DNA of 64,000 bases from contig CABUUB010000003.1 of assembly GCA_902494625.1 (NCBI GenBank), positions 3,905 through 67,904 of the forward strand, read 5' to 3'. Below the pieces are notes generated by a model. That model was not told the DNA's origin, made no database searches, and worked only from the letters and a program-made list of their open reading frames with translations. How positions within the stretch are numbered: the stretch's first letter is position 1; every line of letters begins with the position of its first letter. This DNA comes from an uncultured Collinsella sp. (lineage in GTDB: Bacteria; Actinomycetota; Coriobacteriia; Coriobacteriales; Coriobacteriaceae). This document shows, in pieces, positions 24,637-33,849 of this stretch. A program made the position numbers and the translations under genes.

Positions 24637-26094
24637 ATGGACTACAAGATTACCGGCTACGAGCCCGCCCAGCTGTTCCATTTCTTTGAGGAGGTCAGCG
24701 CGATCCCCCGTGGGTCTGGCAACGAGAAGGGCATCAGCGATTTCCTGGTTGCGTTTGCCAAGGAGCGTGGCCTCGACGTGTATCAGGACGAGGTTTACAA
24801 CGTTATCATTCGCAAGCCCGCATCTGCCGGCGCCGAGAATGCCCCGACCGTAATGCTGCAGGGCCACATCGATATGGTGTGCGACAAGTTGGGCTCCGTT
24901 GAGCACGACTTTACGACCGATGGTATCGACCTGGTCGTCAAGGACGGCGTCCTCACCGCTAACGGCACCACCCTGGGCGCCGACAACGGCATTGCTGTCG
25001 CTCTGATGCTTACCGTGCTCAACGACGATTCGATTGCTCATCCGGCCCTCGAGTGCGTGTTCACCACCGACGAGGAGACTGGCCTGGTCGGCGCCGAGAC
25101 GCTCGACAAGTCCCAGATCAGCGCCCGCACCATGATCAACCTCGACTCCGAGGAGGAGGGCGTGGCCACCGTCAGCTGCGCCGGCGGCGTCGTCGTTACC
25201 TACACCTGCCCCATCGTGCGCGAGCACAAGACCGGCAGCACCCTCACGCTCGAGATCTCCGGCCTGCTGGGCGGTCACTCCGGCTCCGACATCAACCTGG
25301 AGCGCGGCAACGGCAACCTCATCATGGCCCGCATCATCGACCGCCTGATGGTTGCCGGCGAGCCCGCCATCGTCAGCTTTAACGGCGGCACTAAGGACAA
25401 CGCCATCAACCGTGAGTGCAAGGCTGTTCTGGTCTACGCCGACCACGCTGCCGCCGAGGCCGCGGCCCAGATCGCAAAGGGCATCATCGCCGACGTCACC
25501 GCCGAGCTCGAGGTCTTCGACCCCGGCTTTACCTGCACCGTCGAGATTGCCGACGACGCCGAGGTCGAGGCCATGGACCAGAAGTCCGCGCTTGCCCTCA
25601 TCCGCGCCCTGCGTCTTGCCCCTAATGGTGTGATCCGCCGCAACGTCGCCACTGACGGCTCCGTCGAGGTTTCCTCCAACATCGGTGTGGTTGCCACTTC
25701 TGACGACGAGGTCAAGATCATGCTGTCCCCGCGCTCCTCGATCACCTCGCTGCAGAACGAGTTCAAGGATCGCCTCCAGACGCTGGCCGATGTCCTGGGC
25801 TTCGACGCCAAGTTTGAATTCGAGTATCCCGGCTGGAGCTATGCCGAGCATTCGCCGATCCGTGACGTCTTCGTCGAGAGCTATCGTGAGCTCTTTGGTT
25901 CCGAGCTGCGCATCGAGTCCATCCATGCCGGCCTTGAGTGCGGCCTGTTTGCCGAGGCCCTGCACGGCCTGGACGCCATCGCCGTGGGCCCGACGCTCTC
26001 CGATGTCCACACCCCGGACGAGAGCATGGAGCTCGCTTCTGCCGAGCGCTTCTACGAGTTGCTCATCGACGTCCTCGAGCGCCTCGCTGCGTAA
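24637..26094 (+). CDS. pepD: Aminoacyl-histidine dipeptidase (PepD, M20 family)
   Basis: Zinc-dependent dipeptidase that cleaves Xaa-His and other dipeptides in the cytoplasm. The 485 residues show the metal ligands H77 and D79 (GHIDMV), D116 (LGADNGIAVA), and the E146-E147 pair in TDEETGL, followed by the dimerisation domain and GLECGLFA. AAGGAGG precedes the ATG at 24637. The gene stands alone and ends at a bidirectional terminator shared with mntP. Confidence 0.94.
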   Translation: MDYKITGYEPAQLFHFFEEVSAIPRGSGNEKGISDFLVAFAKERGLDVYQDEVYNVIIRKPASAGAENAPTVMLQGHIDMVCDKLGSVEHDFTTDGIDLVVKDGVLTANGTTLGADNGIAVALMLTVLNDDSIAHPALECVFTTDEETGLVGAETLDKSQISARTMINLDSEEEGVATVSCAGGVVVTYTCPIVREHKTGSTLTLEISGLLGGHSGSDINLERGNGNLIMARIIDRLMVAGEPAIVSFNGGTKDNAINRECKAVLVYADHAAAEAAAQIAKGIIADVTAELEVFDPGFTCTVEIADDAEVEAMDQKSALALIRALRLAPNGVIRRNVATDGSVEVSSNIGVVATSDDEVKIMLSPRSSITSLQNEFKDRLQTLADVLGFDAKFEFEYPGWSYAEHSPIRDVFVESYRELFGSELRIESIHAGLECGLFAEALHGLDAIAVGPTLSDVHTPDESMELASAERFYELLIDVLERLAA

Positions 26095-26136
26095 AGGTCA
26101 CCTTGGTTAAGCCGCTCTAAAACGGCTGGCTATGAA

Positions 26137-26169
26137 AACGGCCGCCTGGCGTAATGTCGGGCGGCCGTT
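26137..26169. terminator. Bidirectional terminator between pepD and mntP
   Basis: AACGGCCGCC / GGCGGCCGTT with a 13-base loop between convergent genes. The plus side continues ATTCG and the minus side TTTTCATAG. Confidence 0.75.
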
Positions 26170-26752
26170 ATTCGTTACAGCGCGAGGATCCCCAGATGCT
26201 CAAGCAAGATCTTGAGTCCGATGAGGATGAGCACGACGCCACCCACGATGGTGGCGGGTTTTCGTAGCGCGCGCCAAAGGTGTGGCCGATTGCTACGCCG
26301 GCGACGGAGAAGATAAACGTTGTGACGCCGATAAGCGATACAGCGGGAACGATGTCAACCGAGAGCGCCGCAAACGAGATACCTACGGCTAGGGCGTCGA
26401 TTGAGGTGGCAATGGCGAGGATCAGGTACTCGCCCAGGTCAATTTTTTCGGCATCCTTACCGTCGCCCTCATCCTCGTCTTCGGTAAAGGCTTCCCACAG
26501 CATTTTGCTGCCGATGAAGGCCAAAAGGATAAAGGCGATCCAATGGTCGATGGGTCCGATGATGCCCATGAATTGACTGCCGAGCGCCCATCCGATTACG
26601 GGCATGCCGGCCTGAAAGCCGCCAAAGAACAGGCCGAGCACCACGGCGACTTTAAGGTTGATTTTCTTCATGCCAAGGCCCTTGCAGATGGATACGGCAA
26701 AAGCGTCCATCGAAAGGCCAACGGCGAGCAGCACGAGCTCTGCGAGTCCCAT
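26168..26752 (-). CDS. mntP: Manganese efflux pump MntP, C-terminal frameshift
   Basis: Inner-membrane Mn(II) exporter of six helices in two repeats. Both conserved repeats are present: AVGLSMDAFAVSICKG and AIATSIDALAVGISFAA, each with its key Asp. The frame is normal to FGARY near residue 158, after which it reads NPPPSWVASCSSSS, unlike the family. One base removed near 26264 explains this: in the alternative frame the sequence continues RKPATIVGGVVLILIGLKIL and ends at TAA 26177-26175, a normal sixth helix. The gene is therefore either recently broken at its last helix or carries a sequencing error. Confidence 0.85.
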   Translation of the reverse strand: MGLAELVLLAVGLSMDAFAVSICKGLGMKKINLKVAVVLGLFFGGFQAGMPVIGWALGSQFMGIIGPIDHWIAFILLAFIGSKMLWEAFTEDEDEGDGKDAEKIDLGEYLILAIATSIDALAVGISFAALSVDIVPAVSLIGVTTFIFSVAGVAIGHTFGARYENPPPSWVASCSSSSDSRSCLSIWGSSRCNE

Positions 26753-26754
26753 AG

Positions 26755-26815
26755 TCTGGCTCCCTCTCTGCGGGCGAACCCGATTACACGACTACTCCCT
26801 CATTTATATGAGACC
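26755..26815 (-). promoter_or_regulatory. Possible reduced Mn(II) (yybP-ykoY-like) leader of mntP
   Basis: The mntP leader contains GAGGGAGTAGTCG and, next to the start codon, GAGCCAGACT. These resemble the conserved GGGGAGUAG and GCAAGAC segments of yybP-ykoY manganese riboswitches, which often control mntP. The distance between them is far shorter than in known examples, so this is weak. Confidence 0.25.
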
Positions 26816-26973
26816 CGATGCTACCACATGAGCAGTCAAAAGAGCCCCGTCCCAAATGAGCTACCTAAGCGGTGTTCGCTCATTCTGTAAGCATCGGATT
26901 TCGTGGCTGCTGCAGGGACAAACCGTGAGAAACTATTTAGCGTTTATGGAGCGTATACGATGGGAGCGATGCC

Positions 26974-28041
26974 TTGGATAAGAACGAGCTGCAAAAGCGT
27001 ATGGAACAGGCCATTCGCCTGACGGCACCTGGCCAGCCGATCCGCACCGCCCTCGACATGATCATTGCCGGTCACCTGGGCGCCCTTATCTGCGTCGGCG
27101 ACACCGAAAACGTGCTCGCTGCCGGTAACGATGGCTTCCCGCTCAACATTTCGTTTACCTCGAACCGCCTGTTCGAGCTTTCCAAGATGGACGGCGCCAT
27201 CGTTATCGATGGCGACCTCACCCAGATCCTGCGCGCCAACTTCCACCTCAATCCCGATCCCTCGCTTGCCACGAGTGAGACGGGCATGCGTCACCGTACT
27301 GCCGCTCGCATGTCGGTGCTTACCGATGCCATCGTGATCTCGGTTTCGGCTCGTCGTGCCGTCGTCAACGTGTACGTCCACGGTAAGAGCTACGAGATCC
27401 AGCCCGTCACCACCATCATGAGCTCGGTCAACCAGCTCGTCGCCACGCTCCAGACTACCCGTCAGTCGCTCGATCGCTCCCTGCTGCGCCTGACGGCCCT
27501 CGAGCTCGACGACTACGTCACGCTCGCCGACATTACCGGTATTTTCTCGAGCTTCGAGATCATGCAGCAGGCAAAGACCGAGCTTAAGGATTGCATTGTC
27601 AAGCTGGGCAACCAGGGCAAGCTCGTGCAGATGCAGCTCGAGCAGCTCGCGGGCTCCAGCATGGATACCGAATACGACTTGATGATCCGCGACTACGCAA
27701 GCGATTCCTCTGAGGCAAACGCCGAGAAGATCCGCGCCGAGCTTGCCCGCATGACGCCCAAGGACCTGTCCGACCCGCAGCATGTGGCGGCGGTTCTGGG
27801 TTACGACGACCTGGATGAGGACTCTGTCATGACGCCGCTGGGCCTGCGCACGCTTTCGCGTGTGTCCGTCGTGCGCGACGGCGTGGCCGAGAAGATCGTC
27901 GACGAGTACGGCTCGCTGCAGGAGCTCATGGACGACATCAGCGAGGATCCGGAGCGCCTGGGCGACTTTGGCGTTAACAACCCTGCCATTCTTGCGGACT
28001 CCCTGTACCGCATGAAGGGCACCAAACAGGGGAACGCATAA
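26974..28041 (+). CDS. disA: DNA integrity scanning diadenylate cyclase DisA
   Basis: Makes c-di-AMP from two ATP and responds to DNA branch structures. The 355 residues show the DAC domain motifs DGA (73-75, KMDGAIVIDGD) and RHR (106-108, GMRHRTAA), a central helical linker, and a C-terminal helix-hairpin-helix DNA-binding part (MTPLGLRTLSRVSVV). The start is TTG with GGGAG seven bases upstream; no in-frame ATG fits. It overlaps ispD by TAATG, so the two are translationally coupled. The disA-ispD-ispF-cysS-rlmB order is conserved in many Gram-positives. Confidence 0.96.
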   Translation: MDKNELQKRMEQAIRLTAPGQPIRTALDMIIAGHLGALICVGDTENVLAAGNDGFPLNISFTSNRLFELSKMDGAIVIDGDLTQILRANFHLNPDPSLATSETGMRHRTAARMSVLTDAIVISVSARRAVVNVYVHGKSYEIQPVTTIMSSVNQLVATLQTTRQSLDRSLLRLTALELDDYVTLADITGIFSSFEIMQQAKTELKDCIVKLGNQGKLVQMQLEQLAGSSMDTEYDLMIRDYASDSSEANAEKIRAELARMTPKDLSDPQHVAAVLGYDDLDEDSVMTPLGLRTLSRVSVVRDGVAEKIVDEYGSLQELMDDISEDPERLGDFGVNNPAILADSLYRMKGTKQGNA

Positions 28042-28769
28042 TGGCGCCCGTATGCGCCGTGGTCGTTGCCGGTGGCAGCGGCCAGCGCTTTGGAAATCCC
28101 GGCGGCAAGCAGCTCGTTAACGTGGCGGGCCGTCCGCTCATGAGCTGGTCCATCCGCGCGTTCGATCGTAGCGATAAGGTCGGCCACATCGTCGTGGTTT
28201 GCCCTGCCGAGCGCCGTGCTGAGATGCGCCGCCTGGCCATCGACCCGTTTGACTATGACACGCCCATCAGCTTTGCCGATGCCGGCGATACCCGCCAGGA
28301 CTCCACCCGTGCCGGCGTGTATGCGGTACCGGCGGGTTTCGAATATGTCGCCATTCACGACGGCGCTCGTCCGCTCATTACGACCGAGGCCATCGACCAC
28401 GCTATCGACGTGCTCGTGAGCGACCGTGCTCTCGACGGTGTCGTGTGCGGCCAGCCCGCGATCGACACGCTCAAGATCGTCGATGGTGACAATATCGTCG
28501 AGACGCCGCCGCGTGAGCTCTATTGGGCCGCGCAGACGCCGCAGATCTTTAGCGTCGACGCCATGAAGCGCGCTCACGCCGCTGCTATCGCCGAGGGCTT
28601 TATCGGTACCGACGATTCATCGCTGGTCGAGCGCATGGGCGGGCGCGTTCGCTGTGTCCAGAGCCCGCGCGATAACCTTAAGGTGACGGTGCCCGAGGAC
28701 CTGCGTCCCGTAACCGCGATTCTGCTTGGCCGCATGGCCGAGGGAGAGGACCTTCCCCATGTTCAGTAA
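28041..28769 (+). CDS. ispD: 2-C-methyl-D-erythritol 4-phosphate cytidylyltransferase
   Basis: Third enzyme of the MEP pathway; forms CDP-methylerythritol from MEP and CTP. The 242 residues begin with the nucleotide-binding motif VVVAGGSGQRFGNPGGKQ and carry VAIHDGARPLIT, the family's active-site segment. It overlaps disA at its start and ispF at its end. Confidence 0.96.
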   Translation: MAPVCAVVVAGGSGQRFGNPGGKQLVNVAGRPLMSWSIRAFDRSDKVGHIVVVCPAERRAEMRRLAIDPFDYDTPISFADAGDTRQDSTRAGVYAVPAGFEYVAIHDGARPLITTEAIDHAIDVLVSDRALDGVVCGQPAIDTLKIVDGDNIVETPPRELYWAAQTPQIFSVDAMKRAHAAAIAEGFIGTDDSSLVERMGGRVRCVQSPRDNLKVTVPEDLRPVTAILLGRMAEGEDLPHVQ

Positions 28770-29253
28770 CCTGCGCATTGGCCACGGCTATGACGTCCAC
28801 CGTCTGGTGGAGGGGCGTCGATGTATCATCGGCGGGGTCGACATCCCCTACGAGCGCGGCCTGCTGGGCCACTCGGATGCCGATGTGCTCGCGCACGCCT
28901 TGGCCGACGCCATTCTGGGTGCCTGCCGCGGGGGAGACATCGGCAAGCTATTCCCCGACACCGATCCCGCCTACGAGGGTGCCGATTCGATGGTGCTGCT
29001 CGCTCGCGTGATGGACTATGCGCGCGAGCTGGGATTTGAGTTTGTCGATGCCGATTGCACCATTGCCTGTCAGCAACCCAAGATCACCCCGCACCGCGAT
29101 GCCATGCGCGCCAACCTTGCCCATGCCCTGGGCGTTGACGTCGAAAACGTGGGCGTCGCCGCCACTACGACCGAAAAGCTCGGTTGGGAGGGCCAGGGCG
29201 AGGGAATCGGCGCCTGGGCCGTCTGCCTGCTACAGAAAACCGTTAAGGAGTAA
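28759..29253 (+). CDS. ispF: 2-C-methyl-D-erythritol 2,4-cyclodiphosphate synthase
   Basis: Cyclises CDP-ME-2-phosphate with loss of CMP; trimeric zinc enzyme. The 164 residues show GHGYDVHRL (metal ligands Asp and His), LLGHSDADVLAHALADAILGA and LFPDTDP. ATG 28759 lies inside the end of ispD (11-base overlap) behind GGGAGAGGA; an upstream in-frame start is rejected. cysS starts three bases after its stop. Confidence 0.96.
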   Translation: MFSNLRIGHGYDVHRLVEGRRCIIGGVDIPYERGLLGHSDADVLAHALADAILGACRGGDIGKLFPDTDPAYEGADSMVLLARVMDYARELGFEFVDADCTIACQQPKITPHRDAMRANLAHALGVDVENVGVAATTTEKLGWEGQGEGIGAWAVCLLQKTVKE

Positions 29254-29256
29254 CGA

Positions 29257-30723
29257 ATGCGTATCTACAACAGCGCTACCCATAAAAAGGAAGAGTTCCA
29301 GCCCATCGAGTCCGGCAAGGTCCGCATGTACGTGTGCGGCCCCACGGTCTACGACAACATCCACATCGGCAATGCCCGCACGTTCATCAGCTTTGACGTG
29401 ATTCGTCGCTGGCTCATCGCGAGCGGCTACGAGGTCACGTTCGCCCAGAACCTCACCGATGTCGATGACAAGATCATCAAGCGCGCCAACGAGCAGGGCC
29501 GTACGGCTGCCGAGGTCGCGACGGAGTTCTCGGACAAGTTCATTGGCGTCATGCGCGCTGCCAACGTGCTCGATCCCGATGTGCGCCCCCGCGCCACCAA
29601 GGAGATCGGCCCCATGATCGCCATGATCAAGACGCTTATCGAGCAGGGCCACGCTTACGCAGCCGATAACGGCGATGTGTACTTTGCCGTGCGCAGCGAT
29701 CCCAACTATGGTCAGGTCTCGGGCCGCAACATCGATGACCTCATGGTTGGCGCGCGCATCGAGGAGAACGAGGACAAGAACGACCCGCTCGACTTTGCCC
29801 TGTGGAAGGCCGCCAAGCCCGGCGAGCCCAGCTGGCCGAGCCCCTGGGGCGAGGGCCGTCCCGGCTGGCACACCGAGTGCGCCGCCATGGTGCATCGCTA
29901 CTTGGGCACTCCGATCGACATTCACGGCGGCGGCTCCGACCTTGCCTTCCCGCATCACGAGAACGAGTGCGCCCAGGCCACCTGCGCCTGGCACCAGGGC
30001 TTCTCCAACACCTGGATGCATACGGGCATGCTGCTGGTAGACGGCGAGAAGATGTCCAAGTCGCTCGGCAACTTCTTTACGCTGGCCGAGGTCCTCGAGC
30101 AGCACTCTGCTGCCGCCCTGCGCCTGCTGATGCTGCAGACGAGCTATCGCTCGCCGCTCGACTTTTCTTGGGAGCGCCTGGAGGGTGCCGAGAACTCGCT
30201 CACGCGTATCGCCGGTACGGTCGAGAACCTGCGCTGGGCCGCGAACCATGCGACGGCCGATGCCGATGAGGCAGCATCCGAGGCGTTTGCCGCCAAGGCC
30301 GCCGAGACCCGCGCCGCCTTTAAGGAGTGCATGGACGACGACTTTAACACCGCCGGTGCCATGGGCGCCGTCTTTGGCTTTGTGACCGAGTGCAACCAGT
30401 ACCTGGAGCAGGCGGGCGACGCTGCCGACAAGGCCGCCGCGCTTGCCGCCGCCGACACGCTGGCCGAGCTGCTCGATACGTTTGGTGTTGAGCTTCCTGA
30501 GCCCAAGGTCGAGCTGCCGCTGGGTTTGCTGGGTGTTGCCGCCGGTCTGGTTGCCTATACGGGCGACGACGTGGACGAGGCTGCTGCCAAGATTCTCGAG
30601 GCCCGCGCCGAGGCCCGTGCCGCCAAGAACTGGGATCTGGCCGACGCCATCCGCGACCAGCTCAAGGACCTGGGCCTGACGATTGAGGATACTGCGGCGG
30701 GCACTCGTATTAAGAGTCTCTAG
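29257..30723 (+). CDS. cysS: Cysteinyl-tRNA synthetase
   Basis: Class I synthetase that charges tRNA-Cys. The 488 residues have the HIGH-type motif HIGN (36-39), KMSKS (265-269), the zinc ligands starting at Cys27 (MYVCGPTVYDN), and the C-terminal DALR-type helical domain. AAGGAG inside the end of ispF drives translation. rlmB follows after 143 bases without a terminator. Confidence 0.97.
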   Translation: MRIYNSATHKKEEFQPIESGKVRMYVCGPTVYDNIHIGNARTFISFDVIRRWLIASGYEVTFAQNLTDVDDKIIKRANEQGRTAAEVATEFSDKFIGVMRAANVLDPDVRPRATKEIGPMIAMIKTLIEQGHAYAADNGDVYFAVRSDPNYGQVSGRNIDDLMVGARIEENEDKNDPLDFALWKAAKPGEPSWPSPWGEGRPGWHTECAAMVHRYLGTPIDIHGGGSDLAFPHHENECAQATCAWHQGFSNTWMHTGMLLVDGEKMSKSLGNFFTLAEVLEQHSAAALRLLMLQTSYRSPLDFSWERLEGAENSLTRIAGTVENLRWAANHATADADEAASEAFAAKAAETRAAFKECMDDDFNTAGAMGAVFGFVTECNQYLEQAGDAADKAAALAAADTLAELLDTFGVELPEPKVELPLGLLGVAAGLVAYTGDDVDEAAAKILEARAEARAAKNWDLADAIRDQLKDLGLTIEDTAAGTRIKSL

Positions 30724-30866
30724 TATTTGTCGACCGTTCGAGGTGCGGCAGATTGCCTTGAAAGAGGAGGGCATAGACCTGGTGGTCATGCCCGACGATT
30801 GAAAGGTAAGGTGCCGTGGCTCGGACGGTCGATTCTTGTTCGTTATCTATTTAAGGAGGCCGTTTT

Positions 30867-31781
30867 ATGGCCGACAATCGCAAGCATGCGCCTCGTGGCG
30901 GCAAGCAGGCCGCTTCTGGCTCGCGTCCGATTCGCCGCAATGACCGCACTGCCGCTCCCAAGGGCCAGCGCGATCGCGCCCAGGCCGTACGTCCGCAGCG
31001 CGATCGCAACCGCGACGCTGTCCAGGCTCCCAAGGGCGAGTTTATCGAAGGTCGTCGTGCTGCCGCCGAGGCGCTACGCACTGGTTTTCCCATCAAGTGC
31101 GCGCTCATTGCCGAGGGCGGGGAGCGCGATGCCGCCTTGTCGCGCCTGGTCGACGACCTCAACGCCGCGGGTGTCCGCATTAAGTATGTGCCTCGCGCGC
31201 AGCTCGATGCACTGTCGAGCCATGGCGCTCACCAGGGCATCGCGCTCGAGGTTGGCAACTTCCCCTATGCCGATGTCGCCGATATTCTCGACCGCGCGGG
31301 TGACGGACCGGCGCTCGTCGTCGTGCTCGACCATGTGACTGACGACGGCAACTTTGGTGCCATCGTGCGTTCCGCCGAGGTTGTGGGCGCGGCCGGCGTC
31401 ATCATTGCCAACAAGCGCGCCGCCGGCGTGACCGTGGGCAGCTACAAGACTTCAGCCGGCGCCGTCATGCATCTGCCTATCGCGCAGGTGCCCAACATCG
31501 CCCGTGCGCTCGACGATCTTAAGGCCGCTGGCTTTTGGGTGGGCGGTGCCTCCGAGCACGCCGAAGGCAGTTGCTGGGATGCTCCCTTCGAGGGCCGCGT
31601 GGCGCTCGTCATGGGCTCCGAGGGCGACGGCATCTCGCGCCTGGTGCTCGAGAAATGCGACTTTTTGACCAAGCTTCCCCAGCGCGGCATGACCGAGAGC
31701 CTCAATGTTGCCCAGGCGACCACGGCGCTGTGCTTTGAGTGGCTGCGCCGCAACGCTGGCGAGCTCATGGGGGAGGAGTAG
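30867..31781 (+). CDS. rlmB: 23S rRNA 2'-O-ribose methyltransferase (RlmB/TrmH family)
   Basis: SPOUT-fold methyltransferase, probably for Gm2251 of 23S rRNA. A basic, disordered N-terminal extension of about 50 residues (Arg/Lys/Ala-rich) precedes the substrate-binding domain (FIEGRRAAAEALRTG) and the knotted domain with DHVTDDGNFGAIVRSAEVVGA, LVMGSEGDGISRLV and MTESLNVAQATTALCFEW. AAGGAGG precedes the ATG. The extension may help bind rRNA. yacP follows after three bases. Confidence 0.92.
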   Translation: MADNRKHAPRGGKQAASGSRPIRRNDRTAAPKGQRDRAQAVRPQRDRNRDAVQAPKGEFIEGRRAAAEALRTGFPIKCALIAEGGERDAALSRLVDDLNAAGVRIKYVPRAQLDALSSHGAHQGIALEVGNFPYADVADILDRAGDGPALVVVLDHVTDDGNFGAIVRSAEVVGAAGVIIANKRAAGVTVGSYKTSAGAVMHLPIAQVPNIARALDDLKAAGFWVGGASEHAEGSCWDAPFEGRVALVMGSEGDGISRLVLEKCDFLTKLPQRGMTESLNVAQATTALCFEWLRRNAGELMGEE

Positions 31782-31784
31782 CGC

Positions 31785-32462
31785 ATGTCCAAAAAGAACC
31801 GTGCCAAGTCCAAGGCCAAGCGCTTTGGCGAGGGTTCGGCCAAGCCGATTGTTTCGGCCGCGACCTATGGCGTGGGCGGCAATGCGTTTGCGCAGGCCAT
31901 CGCCGACCCGGTCTCGACGGTGCACTCCAATAAGCCCGAGCTGCTGGTGGTCGACGGCTACAACGTGATCCACTGTACGCCGCGCTACGAAAAGCTCGTG
32001 TACGACCATTCTGACGATCCGTATTCCAGCGACGTTCACGATATGGCGCGCACGGCGCTCATTAATGACGTAGCCGCGTTTGCCCAGGGCCGCTACGAGG
32101 CTGTGATCGTATTTGACGGCGCGGGCAATATCTCCAGCGAGCGCCCCAACCTACCGGCCCGCGGCGTGCGCATTGAGTTTTCGCCGACGGGTGTTTCGGC
32201 CGATACCGTGGTGCAGAAGCTCTGCATCGAGGCACGTGAGGAAGGCCGCGCGTGCTCCGTGGTATCGAGCGACGGCACGATCCAGGCTGTCGTCATGGGC
32301 AAGGGCGTTACACGCATCTCGAGCCGTATGCTGGTGGACGAGATCAAACAGATCGATAACGACGTTCACGAGGCTGAGGAAGCCCCGCAGATCAAGATGA
32401 CTCTGGGCAGTCGCCTGAGCCCCGATGCCCTGGCAAAGCTCAAGGCCCTTCGCGGGAGGTAG
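31785..32462 (+). CDS. NYN/PIN-like ribonuclease of the YacP family
   Basis: A 225-residue protein related to B. subtilis YacP (Rae1), an endoribonuclease that works at the ribosomal A site. A lysine-rich N-terminus (about 1-40) precedes the domain start LLVVDGYNVIHC; other acidic residues lie in VIVFDGAGN and VVSSDGTIQAV. The rlmB-yacP pairing with cysS is conserved in Gram-positives, which supports a role in translation-linked RNA decay. The activity is a family inference. Confidence 0.88.
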   Translation: MSKKNRAKSKAKRFGEGSAKPIVSAATYGVGGNAFAQAIADPVSTVHSNKPELLVVDGYNVIHCTPRYEKLVYDHSDDPYSSDVHDMARTALINDVAAFAQGRYEAVIVFDGAGNISSERPNLPARGVRIEFSPTGVSADTVVQKLCIEAREEGRACSVVSSDGTIQAVVMGKGVTRISSRMLVDEIKQIDNDVHEAEEAPQIKMTLGSRLSPDALAKLKALRGR

Positions 32463-32489
32463 GGGAGTTGGCGGGGCAATGCTGCCTCG

Positions 32490-33830
32490 CTAGCTCCATT
32501 CAGCGATGTCGATCATTCTTTCGAGGCGCCACGTTAGCGCCTCTTTTAGATAAGGCAGCCTCGCTGCTAGGGCATCGTTTTTAGACAGAATCTCGATCGC
32601 CTCGTCGACAAAGCCCTCGAGTTTGTCGCCGTCAAACCAGCCCATGTCCTCGACGAGCAACATTTGTTTGGCGGGGCTTGAATGAAATTGTGCGCTGGTA
32701 AAACTGTGCTCTCCCGCCCTAAGCTCCTCTAGTGATATGTTGCACCAGAGCGATGAGCCCGAATCGAAGATGGGGGCGGGTCTGCAGGCTTGCGTGTTTA
32801 CGTTTCGCACAAGGCCAAAGTTACGCCAATGGCGGTCATAGTTGGCGATGATGTCGTCACACACGATCATGCGGTCAAGGGCATCCTTGACGCCTGTCAC
32901 CCCGAGCTCCTCGCAGTTTGCTACGTATCGCTCGTAGTCGGTTAGCCGTTCATCTGCGTTTGCGTGCTGGTTTACATAGAACGCAGGGACATACTCTTCT
33001 TCATCAGTTAAGAAGACATCGCATATGCTCAGGGCGGAAGTGCCCGTGCCCTCGAGCGAGTAAGGCACATAATCGCAGGCGTTTAGGATTCGACGGTGGA
33101 GCGCGGTCGCCACCAGCTCGTTATAAGGTTCCTGGTTCAGGTGCGCTCCTGCCTTATGCAGAATTCGACGCCCGCCCTCGCATGTCCAGTACTTTTGAAG
33201 ATTGCCGTCCGACGTGTTATCGGGCTTTGCGGCAGCCGCTTTTCCCTCTGGGGCAAAGGGCGCAATGGACAATGAGACGTCATCAAAGGCGTTATTGAAG
33301 AAGTTAATGTCCTCCCAGGTGAGACCGGAACTTTGGGGTCTAATCCAATACTGGTCGGATAGGGAGAGGCCGAGATTTCGCTGGACGAGTTCATCGGGAA
33401 CATCGACTGCGGCTTCTGCAAGCAGGGAGGCTAGCCCAATGCGTGCGAGCGGGATACCGCGGCCGCGCCACCAGATGCGGAAGGAGTCGAGCGATATGGG
33501 GCTATTAGGGCCAAATACTCCAATAGGGGCGTGGGCGTAATCGACGACGGCGCCGATATGGGTAAAGTCTTTTCGCGATGTGCTGTAGACCAGCTGGGCG
33601 ACTTCGTGCGTGCGGTTCATGAGGGTGAACGCGATCTCGCTCTTACCGTGGCCGCGGCGGGGACGTCCCCCCGTTTTGGTCACGGAGCGGAGTCGCGTGT
33701 CGACGCTGTCTTTGTCGATGAGCCATACACCAGAAGCCTTGCGGGCCTCAAGTGCTCCGTTTTTTATGAGCTCCTGCACCCTGCGCGGAGTGATGCCGAG
33801 CAGCTCGGCGGCTTCCTTGGTAGTAAGCAT
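32490..33830 (-). CDS. Excisionase-type HTH fused to HipA/CtkA-like kinase
   Basis: A 446-residue two-domain protein. Residues 1-50 are an HTH_17 (MerR/excisionase-like) DNA-binding domain (LTTKEAAELLGITPRRVQEL). The remainder resembles HipA/CtkA protein kinases: ATP-loop segment TSDGNLQKYW (207-216), Lys226 (RRILHKAG), Glu234/Glu238, catalytic loop YDRHWRNFGL (Asp332, Asn337) and metal Asp356 (IFDSGSS), plus GLSLSDQYWI seen in this group. ATG 33830 has AAGGG at good spacing. No HipB partner gene is adjacent; the HTH is built in. It is flanked by three identical 13-bp boxes. A serine/threonine kinase acting in a self-regulated toxin-like module is my inference. Confidence 0.8.
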   Translation of the reverse strand: MLTTKEAAELLGITPRRVQELIKNGALEARKASGVWLIDKDSVDTRLRSVTKTGGRPRRGHGKSEIAFTLMNRTHEVAQLVYSTSRKDFTHIGAVVDYAHAPIGVFGPNSPISLDSFRIWWRGRGIPLARIGLASLLAEAAVDVPDELVQRNLGLSLSDQYWIRPQSSGLTWEDINFFNNAFDDVSLSIAPFAPEGKAAAAKPDNTSDGNLQKYWTCEGGRRILHKAGAHLNQEPYNELVATALHRRILNACDYVPYSLEGTGTSALSICDVFLTDEEEYVPAFYVNQHANADERLTDYERYVANCEELGVTGVKDALDRMIVCDDIIANYDRHWRNFGLVRNVNTQACRPAPIFDSGSSLWCNISLEELRAGEHSFTSAQFHSSPAKQMLLVEDMGWFDGDKLEGFVDEAIEILSKNDALAARLPYLKEALTWRLERMIDIAEWS

Positions 33831-33849
33831 CGCGAAACCCTTCGTCAAA

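Noticed and set aside
30727..31338. Plus-strand frame between cysS and rlmB
   Set aside because: Overlaps most of rlmB in another frame; the Ser/Arg-rich sequence is a shadow. The real start is ATG 30867 with AAGGAGG.
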